Assembly: GCA_000621185.1 (NCBI GenBank)
Contig: KK211221.1
Coordinates: 326,632-390,631 of the forward strand
Length of the DNA: 64,000 bases
From: Franconibacter pulveris DSM 19144
GTDB lineage: Bacteria; Pseudomonadota; Gammaproteobacteria; Enterobacterales; Enterobacteriaceae
Direction: 5' to 3'
Part shown: piece by piece, positions 29,687 to 38,873 of the stretch
How the letters are laid out: each line of letters starts with the position of its first letter
How positions within the stretch are numbered: the first letter of the stretch is position 1
Notes under the pieces: model-generated
Told to the model about the DNA's origin: nothing
Databases searched by the model: none
Seen by the model: only the letters and a program-made list of their open reading frames with translations
Translations under genes and position numbers: made by a program

Positions 29687-30394
29687 CTACCGCCGGTTGC
29701 CAAAAATACGCAGCAGCATCAGGAACAGGTTGATGAAATCAAGGTATAGCGTCAGCGCGCCGAGAATGGAGTACTTACGCAAATGCCCGCGATCGTTAAC
29801 ATCTATCTCCGCCCCCAGGTTTTTCAGCTTCTGCGTGTCATACGCCGTCAGCCCCACGAAGACGATAACGCCGATATAGGTTACCGCCCACATCAGCGCC
29901 GTGCTCTTCAGCCAGAAATTCACCAGCGAGGCGATAAGAATGCCTATCAGCGCCATAAATAGCATATTGCCGAAGCCGCTCAGGTCGCGTTTGGTGGTGT
30001 AGCCATACAGGCTCATCGCGCCAAACATCCCCGCCGTCACGACGAACGTGCTGGCGATGGAGGCATAGGTATAGACCAGAAAGATACTGGCGAGCGTTAA
30101 GCCGGTGAGCGCCGAATAGAGCATAAACAGCGCGGTCGCCACCGCCGGGCTGAGCTTATGCACCAGCCCCGACAGCACAAACACCACCGCCAGCTGCGCG
30201 ATAATAAGCCCGAAGAAAGTGATGCGGCTTGAGAACACATACATCATCACGGCGGGCGTATTAGCGGCATACCAGGCGACGAACGCAGTGAGCAACAGCC
30301 CACAGGTCATCCAGCCATACACTTGCGCCATAAAAGTCTGCAACCCCGCGCGGGGCTGAACAATGGTGTCACTTGAACGTGGATATCGGTCCAT
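29687..30394 (-). CDS. ybhL: YbhL, Bax-inhibitor-1 family membrane protein
   Basis: A 235-residue protein with seven TM segments of the BI-1/TMBIM family, relatives of which act as pH-sensitive calcium leak channels. DLSGFGNMLFMALIG and YDTQKLKN (family aspartate) are typical, as is the end LFLMLLRIFGNRR. The start at 30394 follows AGAGGAG and matches E. coli YbhL (234 residues); the longer reading frame has no support. The physiological role is unknown. Confidence 0.93.
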   Translation of the reverse strand: MDRYPRSSDTIVQPRAGLQTFMAQVYGWMTCGLLLTAFVAWYAANTPAVMMYVFSSRITFFGLIIAQLAVVFVLSGLVHKLSPAVATALFMLYSALTGLTLASIFLVYTYASIASTFVVTAGMFGAMSLYGYTTKRDLSGFGNMLFMALIGILIASLVNFWLKSTALMWAVTYIGVIVFVGLTAYDTQKLKNLGAEIDVNDRGHLRKYSILGALTLYLDFINLFLMLLRIFGNRR

Positions 30395-30467
30395 GACGGC
30401 TCCTCTTAACGATAAAAACCGGGCTTGCGCCCCCTGGTAAAAGCCTGGCACATTCTGCGAAACCCGC

Positions 30468-30917
30468 TTACCAGCGCTTCGCCGCCTGCTGGTCGCTCTC
30501 GCGGGCTTCCACCCAGCGGTCGCCTTCCGGCGTCGCTTCCCGCTTCCAGAACGGCGCGCGGGTTTTCAGGTAATCCATAATAAACTGCGCGGCGTCAAAC
30601 GCCTGGCTGCGGTGGGCGCCGGTGACGCCGACAAACACAATTTCGTCTCCCGGCCACAGTTCGCCAATACGGTGAATCACCGACACGCGCTGCAGCGGCC
30701 AGCGCGCGCGGGCATCCGCGATAATCTCCGCCAGCGCCTTTTCCGTCATGCCCGGGTAGTGCTCAAGCGTCAGCGCGCTCACGCTGTCGCCAAGATTATG
30801 ATTGCGCACCTTGCCGGTGAAGGTGACCACGGCGCCGTCTTCATCGCACTGGGCAAGCCACTGGTACTCTTCGCCTACGTTGAAATTTTCACGCCCGACG
30901 CGAATACGGGTTTCCAT
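30468..30917 (-). CDS. moaE: MoaE, molybdopterin synthase catalytic subunit
   Basis: MoaE uses MoaD thiocarboxylate to convert cyclic pyranopterin monophosphate to molybdopterin. The 149-residue chain has conserved TFTGKVRNHN, GAHRSQAF and the catalytic-site lysines in MDYLKTRAPFWKRE. It is the last gene of moaABCDE, starting two bases after moaD. Confidence 0.97.
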   Translation of the reverse strand: METRIRVGRENFNVGEEYQWLAQCDEDGAVVTFTGKVRNHNLGDSVSALTLEHYPGMTEKALAEIIADARARWPLQRVSVIHRIGELWPGDEIVFVGVTGAHRSQAFDAAQFIMDYLKTRAPFWKREATPEGDRWVEARESDQQAAKRW

Positions 30918-30919
30918 GG

Positions 30920-31165
30920 TCAGCCTCCGGTTACCGGTGGGAAAAAGGCCACTTCGTCGCCCGCTTTCAGCGGATGATCGAAGGCCACCAGCGTCTGGTT
31001 GACCGCCGCCAGCAGCTTGCCGGGCTCCAGCGCCAGCGCGAAGCGGTCACCGCGCGCGGCGAGGTGCGCGCGCAGCGCCTCAACGTTTACGAAGTCCGCC
31101 GTCACCTCCAGCGCGTCGGTCGCGACCAGCTCGCGCACCTGCGCGAAAAACAAGACTTTAATCAT
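30920..31165 (-). CDS. moaD: MoaD, molybdopterin synthase sulfur carrier
   Basis: A ubiquitin-fold sulfur carrier of 81 residues with the obligatory C-terminal Gly-Gly (FFPPVTGG) that is adenylated by MoeB and thiocarboxylated. Two ATGs, at 31171 and 31165, are possible; the second gives the usual MIKVLFFAQ start, with AGGTG nine nt upstream. The start overlaps the end of moaC. Confidence 0.96.
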   Translation of the reverse strand: MIKVLFFAQVRELVATDALEVTADFVNVEALRAHLAARGDRFALALEPGKLLAAVNQTLVAFDHPLKAGDEVAFFPPVTGG

Positions 31166-31643
31166 TGTCATTCACCTGAAAATCGCCTGACTTGCCGCCG
31201 CTTTTCGCCAGCAGCCGCACCGGGCCAATGACCATATCTTTCTGCACGGCTTTGCACATATCGTAAATGGTCAGCGCCGCCACCGACGCCGCCGTCAGCG
31301 CCTCCATTTCCACGCCGGTTTTACCGGTCAGGCGGCAAAGCGACGCAATGCGCACGCGGCTCTGTTCCGGCTGCGCTTCTAACTCTACTTCCACTTTGCT
31401 AAGCAGCAGCGGATGACAAAGCGGGATCAGCTCCCAGGTGCGTTTGGCGGCCTGAATGCCGGCGATGCGGGCGGTGGCGAACACATCGCCCTTATGGTGG
31501 CTGCCGTCGATGATCATCGCCAGCGTTTCCGGGCGCATGGCAACGAAAGCTTCGGCGCGCGCCTCGCGCACCGTCTCCGCCTTGGCGGAAACATCAACCA
31601 TATGGGCTTCGCCCGCGGCGTTAATGTGGGTCAGTTGCGACAT
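31158..31643 (-). CDS. moaC: MoaC, cyclic pyranopterin monophosphate synthase
   Basis: MoaC closes the cyclic phosphate in the first step of molybdenum-cofactor synthesis, acting on the 3',8-cyclo-GTP made by MoaA. The 161 residues equal E. coli MoaC, with the active-site segments [17 protein letters not shown] and [19 protein letters not shown], including the catalytic Asp and Lys. Confidence 0.97.
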   Translation of the reverse strand: MSQLTHINAAGEAHMVDVSAKAETVREARAEAFVAMRPETLAMIIDGSHHKGDVFATARIAGIQAAKRTWELIPLCHPLLLSKVEVELEAQPEQSRVRIASLCRLTGKTGVEMEALTAASVAALTIYDMCKAVQKDMVIGPVRLLAKSGGKSGDFQVNDND

Positions 31644-31646
31644 AGC

Positions 31647-32159
31647 TTACTTCTTGAGATGAGGATGAAAATTACAGGGACGAGTGCGGGCGTCAAGCTG
31701 CGGCACGATGATGTTTTCCCAGGCCGTGCGGCACGCTTTCGTGGAGCCGGGCATGGCGAAAATCAGCGTCTGGTTGGCAATGCCCGCCACGGCGCGCGAC
31801 TGCATCATCGAGGTGCCTATCTCTTCAAAAGAGAGCATGCGGAACAGCTCGCCAAAGCCTGCGATTTCGCGGTCGAATAGCGGCAGCAGCGCCTCAGGCG
31901 CGACATCGCCTGCGGTAAAGCCGGTGCCACCGTTAATCAGCACCACCTGCACTTCATCAGAGGCTATCCAGGCGGAAACCTGGGCGCGAATGGCATAGAG
32001 ATTCTCTTTTACAATGGCTTTTTCCACCACCTGATGCCCCGCCTCAACGGCGGCATCGCGCAGGAAATGGCCGGAGGTGTCTTCGTCTTCGCCGCGACGG
32101 CTGGAGACGGTAAGAATAGCGATACGCGCCGGGATAAACGCCGCGCTAACCTGGCTCAT
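31647..32159 (-). CDS. moaB: MoaB, molybdopterin-biosynthesis protein B
   Basis: A 170-residue MogA/MoaB-fold protein with the ligand-binding LTVSSRRGEDEDTSG and INGGTGFTAGDV motifs. In archaea MoaB adenylylates molybdopterin; in enterobacteria MogA does this and MoaB is dispensable with an unclear role. It lies between moaA and moaC with AAGGAG as ribosome-binding site. Confidence 0.96.
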   Translation of the reverse strand: MSQVSAAFIPARIAILTVSSRRGEDEDTSGHFLRDAAVEAGHQVVEKAIVKENLYAIRAQVSAWIASDEVQVVLINGGTGFTAGDVAPEALLPLFDREIAGFGELFRMLSFEEIGTSMMQSRAVAGIANQTLIFAMPGSTKACRTAWENIIVPQLDARTRPCNFHPHLKK

Positions 32160-32180
32160 GCTCTACTCCTTGTAAAAAGG

Positions 32181-33170
32181 TTAACCGCCGATATAGGACA
32201 GGTTCTGGGTAATGCCGGTGTTGCCGTCATGCAGGAAATGGGTCTGCTTTTTATAGGTCAGCGCCTCTTCGATGCGGGCAATCAGCGCACCCTGCTGGCT
32301 GTCATCAGCAAGCAGTTCGCGAAGCGACACGCCGCCATCACCAAAAAGACACAGATGCAGCTTACCTGACGACGACACGCGCAGCCGGTTGCAGCTGGCG
32401 CAGAAGTCTTTGTCATACGGCATGATAAGGCCTATCTCCCCTTCGTAATCGGGGTGGCAGAAGACCTGCGCCGGGCCGTCCGCCCGGTTGCGAAGCTGAT
32501 GGATCCAGCCGCGTTTGAGCAGTTCGTCGCGAATGGTCGCGCCGGAGATATGATGCTCCCGAAACAGCGAACCGCCCTCGCCCGTCTCCATCAGTTCGAT
32601 AAAGCGTAGCTGAATGCGGCGCGGCTTGATCCAGGCAAGAAAGGTGTCGAGCTGATGGTGGTTAACGTCGCGCATCAGCACCGTATTGACCTTCACCCGC
32701 TCAAAGCCCGCCGCAAAGGCGGCGTCTATCCCCGCCATGACCTGGCGGAATTTATCCTGCCCGGTAATCGCGTGAAACTGACGGGCGTCGAGACTGTCGA
32801 CGCTTACGTTAACGGCGGTGAGCCCGGCGTCGCGCCATGCCTTTACGTCACGCGCGAGGCGGTAGCCGTTTGTGGTGACCGCAATCTGGCGGATGGCGGC
32901 GTTTTCACGCACCGCGGCGATAATGTCGGTAAAGTCGCGGCGTAAGGAGGGCTCGCCCCCGGTCAGGCGCACTTTTTCAGTGCCCAGCGCGGCGAAAGCG
33001 CGCGTCACGCGGCGAATTTCATCAAGCGAGAGGAAACTTTTGTTGGTCGCGCCTGCGGGCTTGTAGCCATCCGGCAGGCAGTAGGTGCAACGAAAATTGC
33101 AGACGTCGGTAATCGACAGGCGTAAGTAATAAAACTTACGCGCAAAAGCATCAGTAAGTTGAGAAACCAT
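32181..33170 (-). CDS. moaA: MoaA, GTP 3',8-cyclase (radical SAM)
   Basis: MoaA starts molybdenum-cofactor synthesis by rearranging GTP. The 329-residue chain carries the radical-SAM cluster CNFRCTYC (Cys24, 28, 31), a second [4Fe-4S] site near the C-terminus ([18 protein letters not shown]) and the activating C-terminal Gly-Gly (SYIGG). The start at 33170 follows AAAGGTG; a 15-codon upstream extension would lie in the riboswitch. Confidence 0.97.
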   Translation of the reverse strand: MVSQLTDAFARKFYYLRLSITDVCNFRCTYCLPDGYKPAGATNKSFLSLDEIRRVTRAFAALGTEKVRLTGGEPSLRRDFTDIIAAVRENAAIRQIAVTTNGYRLARDVKAWRDAGLTAVNVSVDSLDARQFHAITGQDKFRQVMAGIDAAFAAGFERVKVNTVLMRDVNHHQLDTFLAWIKPRRIQLRFIELMETGEGGSLFREHHISGATIRDELLKRGWIHQLRNRADGPAQVFCHPDYEGEIGLIMPYDKDFCASCNRLRVSSSGKLHLCLFGDGGVSLRELLADDSQQGALIARIEEALTYKKQTHFLHDGNTGITQNLSYIGG

Positions 33171-33172
33171 GT

Positions 33173-33277
33173 ACACCTTTCCAAATACGGGAGATGCAGT
33201 CATTTCTTCCTGCACCCTGGTGGCGTCGCCACGGCCAGAGCGCCATATCGCAAGGACTTAGGCGCAAAGGCTTAGAG
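33173..33277 (-). ncRNA. Moco riboswitch (moaA leader)
   Basis: The moaA leader reads CTCTAAGCCTTTGCGCC ... AAGTCCTTGCGATATGGCG ... GCCACCAGGGTGCAGGAAG and ends near the moaA ribosome-binding site. It closely resembles the E. coli moaA leader that founded the Moco RNA family. That RNA is thought to sense molybdenum cofactor and limit moa translation. The boundaries are approximate. Confidence 0.85.
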
Positions 33278-33280
33278 TGT

Positions 33281-33300
33281 TGTTTCAATTTGTTGAAACG
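33281..33300. promoter_or_regulatory. Inverted repeat near the moaA transcription start
   Basis: The perfect dyad GTTTCAA-TTTG-TTGAAAC lies immediately upstream of the riboswitch. It may be an operator or the 5' hairpin of the moa mRNA; no regulator can be named. Confidence 0.4.
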
Positions 33301-33351
33301 TGGTAATGGCGATAGTAGCGCGTGAAACCCAGTTTCGCCAACGCCGATTTT

Positions 33352-33375
33352 CGCTATATAAATGCATACATAGCG
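33352..33375. promoter_or_regulatory. ModE box upstream of moaA
   Basis: The half-sites CGCTATAT and ACATAGCG separated by eight bases match the ModE consensus (CGnTATAT-N6-8-AnATAnCG) and the box at modA. E. coli ModE activates moaA from such a site. It also lies 140 bp before ybhK. Confidence 0.75.
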
Positions 33376-33517
33376 CTTTATTCGCCACATTTGGCATCAG
33401 GATACGTAAAAGTCATCTTTTTGCCTTGATACACGTCATTTTAAGGCGGATGGCGGATCGTTTTTCGCCGCACTTTACGTTAACGTAGGCCGTTTTTTGG
33501 GTTCATAAGGATTAGGT

Positions 33518-34426
33518 ATGCGCAATCGCACTTTTGCGGACCTTGACCGGGTGGTGGCGCTGGGCGGCGGGCACGGCCTTGGCCGGGTAATGTCGTCGCT
33601 CTCTTCGCTGGGTTCACGGCTTACCGGTATCGTTACCACCACCGACAACGGCGGCTCCACCGGACGTATTCGCCGTTCCGAAGGCGGCATTGCCTGGGGA
33701 GACATGCGTAATTGCCTTAATCAACTCATTACCGAACCGAGCGTCGCATCGGCGATGTTTGAGTACCGTTTTGGCGGCAACGGCGAACTTTCAGGCCATA
33801 ACCTCGGAAACCTGATGTTAAAGGCGCTGGACCACCTGAGCGTGCGGCCTCTGGAGGCGATTAATTTAATTCGCAATCTGCTGAAAGTGGACGCCTTCTT
33901 GATTCCGATGTCGGAGCAACCGGTAGATTTGATGGCTATCGACGTGGACGGCAATGCGGTCTACGGCGAGGTCAGCATCGACCTGCTAACCCAGCCGCCT
34001 AAAGAGTTGATGCTCTATCCTAAAGTACAGGCGACGCGGGAAGCGATTCAGGCCATCGGCGAAGCGGATTTACTTATCATCGGGCCGGGAAGTTTTTATA
34101 CCAGCCTCATTCCGCTGCTGCTGGTTGAGGACCTGGCGCAGGCGCTGCGCCGCACGCCCGCGCCGATGGTTTATGTCGGCAACCTGGGGCGCGAACAGAG
34201 CGCGGCGGCGGATAATTTACCGCTGGAAGAGAAGCTCGCCGTCATGGAGCAGTATGTCGGCAAACCGGTTGTGGATGCGGTGGTGGTAGGTCCGCAGATT
34301 GACGTGAGCGGCGTTAAGAACCGCATTATCGTCCAGCAACCGCTTGAGGCGACCGACATCCCGCATCGCCACGACCGCCATCTGCTGCGCATTGCGCTGG
34401 AAAAAGCGATTCAGGAACTGGGATAA
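33518..34426 (+). CDS. ybhK: YbhK, YvcK/CofD-family protein
   Basis: The 302 residues equal E. coli YbhK. The N-terminal Gly-rich [18 protein letters not shown] and [14 protein letters not shown] mark the 2-phospho-L-lactate transferase-like fold. Bacillus YvcK, a relative, binds UDP-sugars and is needed for growth on gluconeogenic carbon sources; the enterobacterial role is unproven. It is monocistronic and divergent from moaA. Confidence 0.94.
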   Translation: MRNRTFADLDRVVALGGGHGLGRVMSSLSSLGSRLTGIVTTTDNGGSTGRIRRSEGGIAWGDMRNCLNQLITEPSVASAMFEYRFGGNGELSGHNLGNLMLKALDHLSVRPLEAINLIRNLLKVDAFLIPMSEQPVDLMAIDVDGNAVYGEVSIDLLTQPPKELMLYPKVQATREAIQAIGEADLLIIGPGSFYTSLIPLLLVEDLAQALRRTPAPMVYVGNLGREQSAAADNLPLEEKLAVMEQYVGKPVVDAVVVGPQIDVSGVKNRIIVQQPLEATDIPHRHDRHLLRIALEKAIQELG

Positions 34427-34451
34427 GGTTTAGCGTGGTTAGCCGTAACGG

Positions 34452-34487
34452 AAAAGGCGGGTGAGCTCATGGCCACCCGCCTTTTTT
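34452..34487. terminator. Bidirectional terminator between ybhK and uvrB
   Basis: AAAAGGCGGGTG and CACCCGCCTTTTTT form a stem over GAGCTCATGGC, with A and T runs on the two sides, so it can serve both converging genes. Confidence 0.88.
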
Positions 34488-34541
34488 GTAAGCCGCCGCT
34501 CAACGCCACAAAAGACGCCTTTGCCTTCTTCAGAAAGGCAA

Positions 34542-36563
34542 TCAGGACGCGGCGATAAACAGCTCGCGCAGCTGATGCAGTTGGTCGCGGATCTGCGCGG
34601 CTTCTTCAAACTCCAGGTTTTGCGCATGTTGCAGCATCTGCGCTTCCAGCTGGTGAATTTTTTGCTGCAGCGCTTTTGGCGTCAGCGCCAGCTCCGCCGC
34701 TTCCACATCGGCTACGCTGCGGCCTTTGCCACGGCCCTTCGGCTTAGTTTTGGCGATGCTTTCGCCAAGCGCCAGAATATCCACCACCTTCTTGTTCAGG
34801 CCCTGCGGCACAATGCCGTGCTCTTCGTTATAACGCTGCTGCTTCTCGCGACGCCGCTCCGTTTCGCCAATCGCTTTCGCCATCGACGGCGTAATTTTAT
34901 CGCCGTACAGAATCGCCTTGCCGTTAACGTTACGCGCCGCGCGGCCGATAGTCTGAATCAGCGAACGTTCGGAGCGCAGGAAGCCCTCTTTGTCCGCATC
35001 CAGAATCGCCACCAGCGATACTTCCGGCATATCCAGCCCCTCACGCAGCAGGTTGATGCCCACCAGCACGTCAAATTCCCCCAGACGCAGGTCGCGGATG
35101 ATCTCCATGCGCTCCACCGTGTCGATGTCGGAGTGCAGATAGCGCACCTTCTCGCCATGCTCTTCCAGGTATTCGGTAAGATCTTCCGCCATGCGCTTGG
35201 TTAATGTTGTCACCAGCACGCGCTCGTTGATGGCCACCCGCTTGCGGATTTCCGACAGCAGGTCGTCCACCTGGGTCGCCACCGGACGCACTTCGATAAT
35301 CGGATCAAGCAGCCCTGTCGGGCGCACCACCTGGTCGACGATTTCGCCGCCCGATTTTTCCAGTTCATAGTTGCCAGGCGTCGCCGATACGTAGATCGAC
35401 TGCGGCGCCAGCGCTTCAAACTCTTCAAACTTCAGCGGACGGTTATCCAGCGCGGAAGGCAGACGGAAGCCATACTCCACCAGCGTCTCTTTACGCGCCC
35501 GGTCGCCGCGATACATGCCGCCAATCTGCGGAATAGTAACGTGCGATTCGTCAATCACCAGCAGGCCGTCGGCCGGCAGGTAATCAAACAGGGTCGGCGG
35601 CGCCTCGCCCGGTCCGCGCCCCGAGAGATAGCGCGAGTAGTTTTCGATGCCGGAGCAATAGCCCAGCTCGTTCATCATTTCGAGGTCAAACTGGGTGCGC
35701 TGGGTCAGGCGCTGTTCTTCCAGCAGCTTGTTATTGGCAAGCAGCACCTTGCGGCGGTCCGCCAGCTCGACTTTTATCTCTTCCATCGCCTGCACAATGC
35801 GCTCGCGCGGCGTAACGTAGTGCGTTTTCGGATAGACGGTGAAACGCTGGATAACCGACTCTACCGTGCCGGTAAGCGGGTCAAACAGCGACAGGCGCTC
35901 CACTTCTTCGTCAAAGAGTTCTACGCGCAGCGCCAGGTCATCGGATTCCGCCGGGAAAATATCTATTACTTCACCGCGTACGCGGAAGGTGCCGCGCTGG
36001 AACGCCTGGTCGTTGCGGGTGTATTGCAGCTCCGCCAGACGGCGCAGAATATCGCGCTGGTTGATTATCATGCCCTTCGTGAGGTGCAGCATCATCTTCA
36101 GATACAAATCGGGGTCGCCCAGACCATAAATGGCGGAGACCGACGCCACGACCACCACGTCGCGGCGCTCCAGCAGCGCTTTGGTCGCGGAAAGGCGCAT
36201 CTGTTCGATGTGTTCGTTCACCGACGCATCTTTTTCAATAAAGGTGTCGGAGCTCGGCACGTAGGCTTCCGGCTGATAGTAGTCGTAGTACGAGACGAAA
36301 TATTCCACGGCGTTATCCGGGAAGAACTCTTTCATTTCGCCATACAGCTGCGCCGCCAGCGTTTTATTCGGCGCCAGCACCATCGTCGGACGCTGCAGGT
36401 CGGCAATCACGTTGGCCACGGTAAAGGTTTTCCCCGAACCGGTTACGCCAAGCAGCGTCTGGTGAGCCAGACCATCTTCCAGCCCCTCTTTCAGACGACG
36501 AATCGCCTCCGGCTGGTCGCCAGAGGGTTTAAAAGCGGAATTGAGTTTGAAAGGTTTACTCAT
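34542..36563 (-). CDS. uvrB: UvrB, excinuclease ABC subunit B
   Basis: UvrB is the damage-verifying helicase of nucleotide excision repair. The 673-residue chain (E. coli 673) has Walker [10 protein letters not shown] (about 39-47), the beta-hairpin tyrosines in [11 protein letters not shown] (about 92-101), DESH ([11 protein letters not shown]), the helicase motif QTIGRAARN, and the C-terminal UVR domain ([20 protein letters not shown]) that contacts UvrC. A LexA box and DnaA boxes lie upstream. Confidence 0.98.
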   Translation of the reverse strand: MSKPFKLNSAFKPSGDQPEAIRRLKEGLEDGLAHQTLLGVTGSGKTFTVANVIADLQRPTMVLAPNKTLAAQLYGEMKEFFPDNAVEYFVSYYDYYQPEAYVPSSDTFIEKDASVNEHIEQMRLSATKALLERRDVVVVASVSAIYGLGDPDLYLKMMLHLTKGMIINQRDILRRLAELQYTRNDQAFQRGTFRVRGEVIDIFPAESDDLALRVELFDEEVERLSLFDPLTGTVESVIQRFTVYPKTHYVTPRERIVQAMEEIKVELADRRKVLLANNKLLEEQRLTQRTQFDLEMMNELGYCSGIENYSRYLSGRGPGEAPPTLFDYLPADGLLVIDESHVTIPQIGGMYRGDRARKETLVEYGFRLPSALDNRPLKFEEFEALAPQSIYVSATPGNYELEKSGGEIVDQVVRPTGLLDPIIEVRPVATQVDDLLSEIRKRVAINERVLVTTLTKRMAEDLTEYLEEHGEKVRYLHSDIDTVERMEIIRDLRLGEFDVLVGINLLREGLDMPEVSLVAILDADKEGFLRSERSLIQTIGRAARNVNGKAILYGDKITPSMAKAIGETERRREKQQRYNEEHGIVPQGLNKKVVDILALGESIAKTKPKGRGKGRSVADVEAAELALTPKALQQKIHQLEAQMLQHAQNLEFEEAAQIRDQLHQLRELFIAAS

Positions 36564-36641
36564 GAAATGACTACCTGATGCAGATTTGGGCGGGCCGGAG
36601 GTGTAATTTTACTCGCAGGCGAAATTTTTGCCAGCACTAAA

Positions 36642-36661
36642 TACTGTATGAAAAACCAGTG
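36642..36661 (-). promoter_or_regulatory. LexA box of uvrB
   Basis: CTG-N10-CAG occurs at 36644-36659 within TACTGTATGAAAAACCAGTG, 80 bp upstream of uvrB. It matches the SOS-box pattern expected at the E. coli uvrB P2 promoter. Confidence 0.85.
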
Positions 36662-36960
36662 TCAGGTTAGCAATATTTTGTTACGCACCGTTTCCGCCGT
36701 CTGGTCTGCTTTATTTCCCCTGCCAGCTGAAGAAAAAACCAGCGGAACGCGGTTATCCCCAAAAGTTTTGCCCTTTTAACATTTGTCAAGCGAGGCTGTG
36801 ATAGTTTTATTGCAGCAGGTGACACTTTTCTGACGGCCATTGATTTTATTTAAGCTGCTGTAAATAAAGCGATATTTTTTTGAGACGGCTTTCGCGTCAA
36901 TCCGGCGGGAACCCGCATCCGCTCTCGCTTGCCGGGTGTTTTCTAACTCTAATGCACAAG

Positions 36961-36985
36961 GTTATCCACAGGAATAGTGGATAAC
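36961..36985. promoter_or_regulatory. Inverted pair of DnaA boxes upstream of uvrB
   Basis: GTTATCCAC and GTGGATAAC form a perfect dyad around AGGAATA. The left arm with the next base is TTATCCACA, the ideal DnaA box. A weaker TTATCCCCA occurs at about 36753. E. coli uvrB has a DnaA-binding site in its distal (P3) promoter region, so this is probably the counterpart. Confidence 0.7.
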
Positions 36986-37461
36986 TACCCTCAAGCCATT
37001 GTCTGCGCCGCTCCGCGAAAACCCTGCATTTTGTGTAACGAGGCGGAAAAAATTTTTTCTTGTCGGCTTTAGACGTCTTTTGGCACTTTTTGTTCAGCGT
37101 CCAGACGTGATTACGGTCACATAACGCCCGGCAATAGATTAAAAATTAAACGCAGCGCTGCACCAGGGCGGCGAGTTTCCTCCCTTCTCAGGCACCCTTA
37201 AAGTGCACCCTTCAGATAAAGTGCTAGCCCAGGATCGCTCACCCACTCTTTTTTATCAGCTTAATCTCAAAGAACACGATATTTCGCCCCGGATTCCGGC
37301 GCTGGCAAGAGAATTGCAACGTAACCGTACCGGAACTCGACCCTTTCTCCCTGTTTGGGAGAAGCGACGCAGGATGCTGGTGATCTGGTGAATAAAACGC
37401 TCGTAACGCTGCGCAGTCAGCGAAGTGATTATCTCTTCACCCTCTCAGAAAGGAGTTTGCT
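36986..37461 (+). promoter_or_regulatory. Non-coding region with sigma-54 promoter before the UrtE-like gene
   Basis: No convincing gene lies here. A consensus -24/-12 element TGGCAA-N5-TTGCA is at 37303-37318 with GG and GC exactly 12 bp apart, predicting a start near 37329. TGCACC half-sites at 37159 and 37204 are possible NtrC contacts 125-170 bp upstream. A weaker TGGCAC-N5-GTTCA sits at 37081. The leader contains a perfect hairpin TTCTCCC-TGTTT-GGGAGAA at 37345-37363. Confidence 0.6.
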
Positions 37462-38172
37462 ATGTTGAGTTTACGTGCTGTGAATCAGTACTACGGCACG
37501 CAGCACACGCTGTGGAATGTCGATTTAGATTTGCTGCCGGGCGAATGCACCTGCGTGATGGGCGCGCCGGGTATGGGTAAGACGACGCTTGTGAATTGTA
37601 TTGCAGGCTACCTGCCCGTGCAGAGCGGCAGCATTACGTGGCGCGAGGCGGGTAAGCCGCCGGAAGAACTGTTAACGATGCCGCCAGAACACCGCGCCGC
37701 GCTCGGCATCAGCTTCCTGCCGCAGGACAGGCGCATTTTCTCGCAGCTTACCGTTGAGGAAAACCTGCGCATCGCCATGCTGGCGGCGGCGGATAAGCCA
37801 GGCCCGCTGCCGGAGATGATTTTCGATCTTTTCCCCGATCTTTACGCGCTGCGTCATGCGCGCGGCGGCGAGCTGTCGGGCGATAACCAGCAGCAGCTGG
37901 CGCTCGCCCGGGCGCTGGTAAACCAGCCCAGGCTGCTTATTCTGGACGAGCCGACGCGCGGCGCCGGTCAGAATGTGATTCAAAAGCTAAGCCTGCTGAT
38001 AGTGCGCTTAAACCGCGATTTCGGCCTGACCGTGCTGCTGGTGGAACAGCAGCTGTCGTTCATTCGACGGGTAGCAGACCGCTTCTGCCTGCTGCATCGC
38101 GGCCGTGCCGTCGCCCGGGGGAGCGTGGCGCAGCTTGATAACGAAAAGCTGGCGCACTGGATAACGCCGTAA
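37462..38172 (+). CDS. Orphan UrtE/LivF-like ABC ATPase with degenerate signature
   Basis: This 236-residue protein resembles the UrtE ATPase of urea/short-chain amide importers (start MLSLRAVNQYYGTQHTLWNV). Walker A is GAPGMGKT (34-41), Q-loop FLPQDR (Q88), Walker B LLILDEP (158-164) with the catalytic Glu, and Gln196 replaces the switch His as usual in LivF/UrtE. The signature is LSGDN instead of LSGGQ (138-142), and the D-loop region RGAGQN is unusual. No urtABCD or urease genes are adjacent. AAAGGAG precedes the ATG. It may be a relic or a repurposed regulator. Confidence 0.85.
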   Translation: MLSLRAVNQYYGTQHTLWNVDLDLLPGECTCVMGAPGMGKTTLVNCIAGYLPVQSGSITWREAGKPPEELLTMPPEHRAALGISFLPQDRRIFSQLTVEENLRIAMLAAADKPGPLPEMIFDLFPDLYALRHARGGELSGDNQQQLALARALVNQPRLLILDEPTRGAGQNVIQKLSLLIVRLNRDFGLTVLLVEQQLSFIRRVADRFCLLHRGRAVARGSVAQLDNEKLAHWITP

Positions 38173-38186
38173 AGCCTGGCGCCGCT

Positions 38187-38873
38187 TCAGCGCCGCTTCA
38201 GCGCCTCCAGCGAAAGATAACGGCCGAGCGGCTGATGCTCGGCCCGCTCCCCAAGCCACGGGATCTCCCCAAGACACGGCGCAGGCAGCAGTCTTTTAAG
38301 CGTCGCCATATACTCCTGATGGCGTTTGCCAGGCGGCTGCACGTCGTTGGCAATCCAGCCCGCGAGCGGCAGCCCGGCCGCCGCGACCGCCTGGGCGGTA
38401 AGCAGCGCATGGTTGATGCAGCCAAGCTTCACGCCTACGACCAGAATCACGGGCAATTGCTCCTTCACAACCCAGTCGGCGAAAGTGGCGGTTTGCGAAA
38501 GCGGCGTAAACCAGCCGCCGGCGCCTTCCACCTGCACCCAGTCGGCGAGCGGCTCCAGCGCGGCAAGCCCGGCGGAGAGCGTAGCGAAATCAATCGGTCT
38601 GCCCTCTTCCTGGCTTACGATATGCGGCGATGTGGGTTCCAGAAAGGTGAGCGGATTAACCTGTTCATAGCGCAACGCCACGCTGCTGTGGCGCTGCAGG
38701 GCCAGCGCGTCGCTGTTGCGAACCCCCTCTTGCGTCATTTCGCTGCCGGACGCCACCGGCTTGTAGCCTGCGGTGCGGTAGCCCGCAAGCGCCGCCGCCT
38801 GCAACAGCGCGCAGCTCGCCACGGTTTTGCCCACTTCGGTATCGGTACCGGTAATAAACCAGCGTTCAGTCAC
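38187..38873 (-). CDS. bioD: BioD, dethiobiotin synthetase
   Basis: BioD forms the ureido ring of dethiobiotin from DAPA, CO2 and ATP. The 228-residue chain has the P-loop [11 protein letters not shown] (about 7-17), KPVASGSE and [10 protein letters not shown]. The GTG at 38873 is chosen because it gives MTERWFITG, like E. coli, and has GGAG nine nt upstream; a TTG two codons earlier is too close to it. It overlaps the end of bioC by eight bases and is the last gene of bioBFCD. Confidence 0.95.
   Translation of the reverse strand: MTERWFITGTDTEVGKTVASCALLQAAALAGYRTAGYKPVASGSEMTQEGVRNSDALALQRHSSVALRYEQVNPLTFLEPTSPHIVSQEEGRPIDFATLSAGLAALEPLADWVQVEGAGGWFTPLSQTATFADWVVKEQLPVILVVGVKLGCINHALLTAQAVAAAGLPLAGWIANDVQPPGKRHQEYMATLKRLLPAPCLGEIPWLGERAEHQPLGRYLSLEALKRR

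Noticed and set aside
35541..36578. 345-codon frame antisense to uvrB
   Set aside because: It is a shadow of a GC-rich core gene; the product is His/Arg-rich without domains.
37081..37096. TGGCAC-N5-GTTCA as the main sigma-54 promoter
   Set aside because: The -12 dinucleotide is TC and the distance to the gene is 380 bp; the element at 37303 is a far better match.
37203..37391. 62-codon frame starting upstream of the UrtE-like gene
   Set aside because: It contains the sigma-54 promoter and leader hairpin, has no ribosome-binding site and no recognisable domain.
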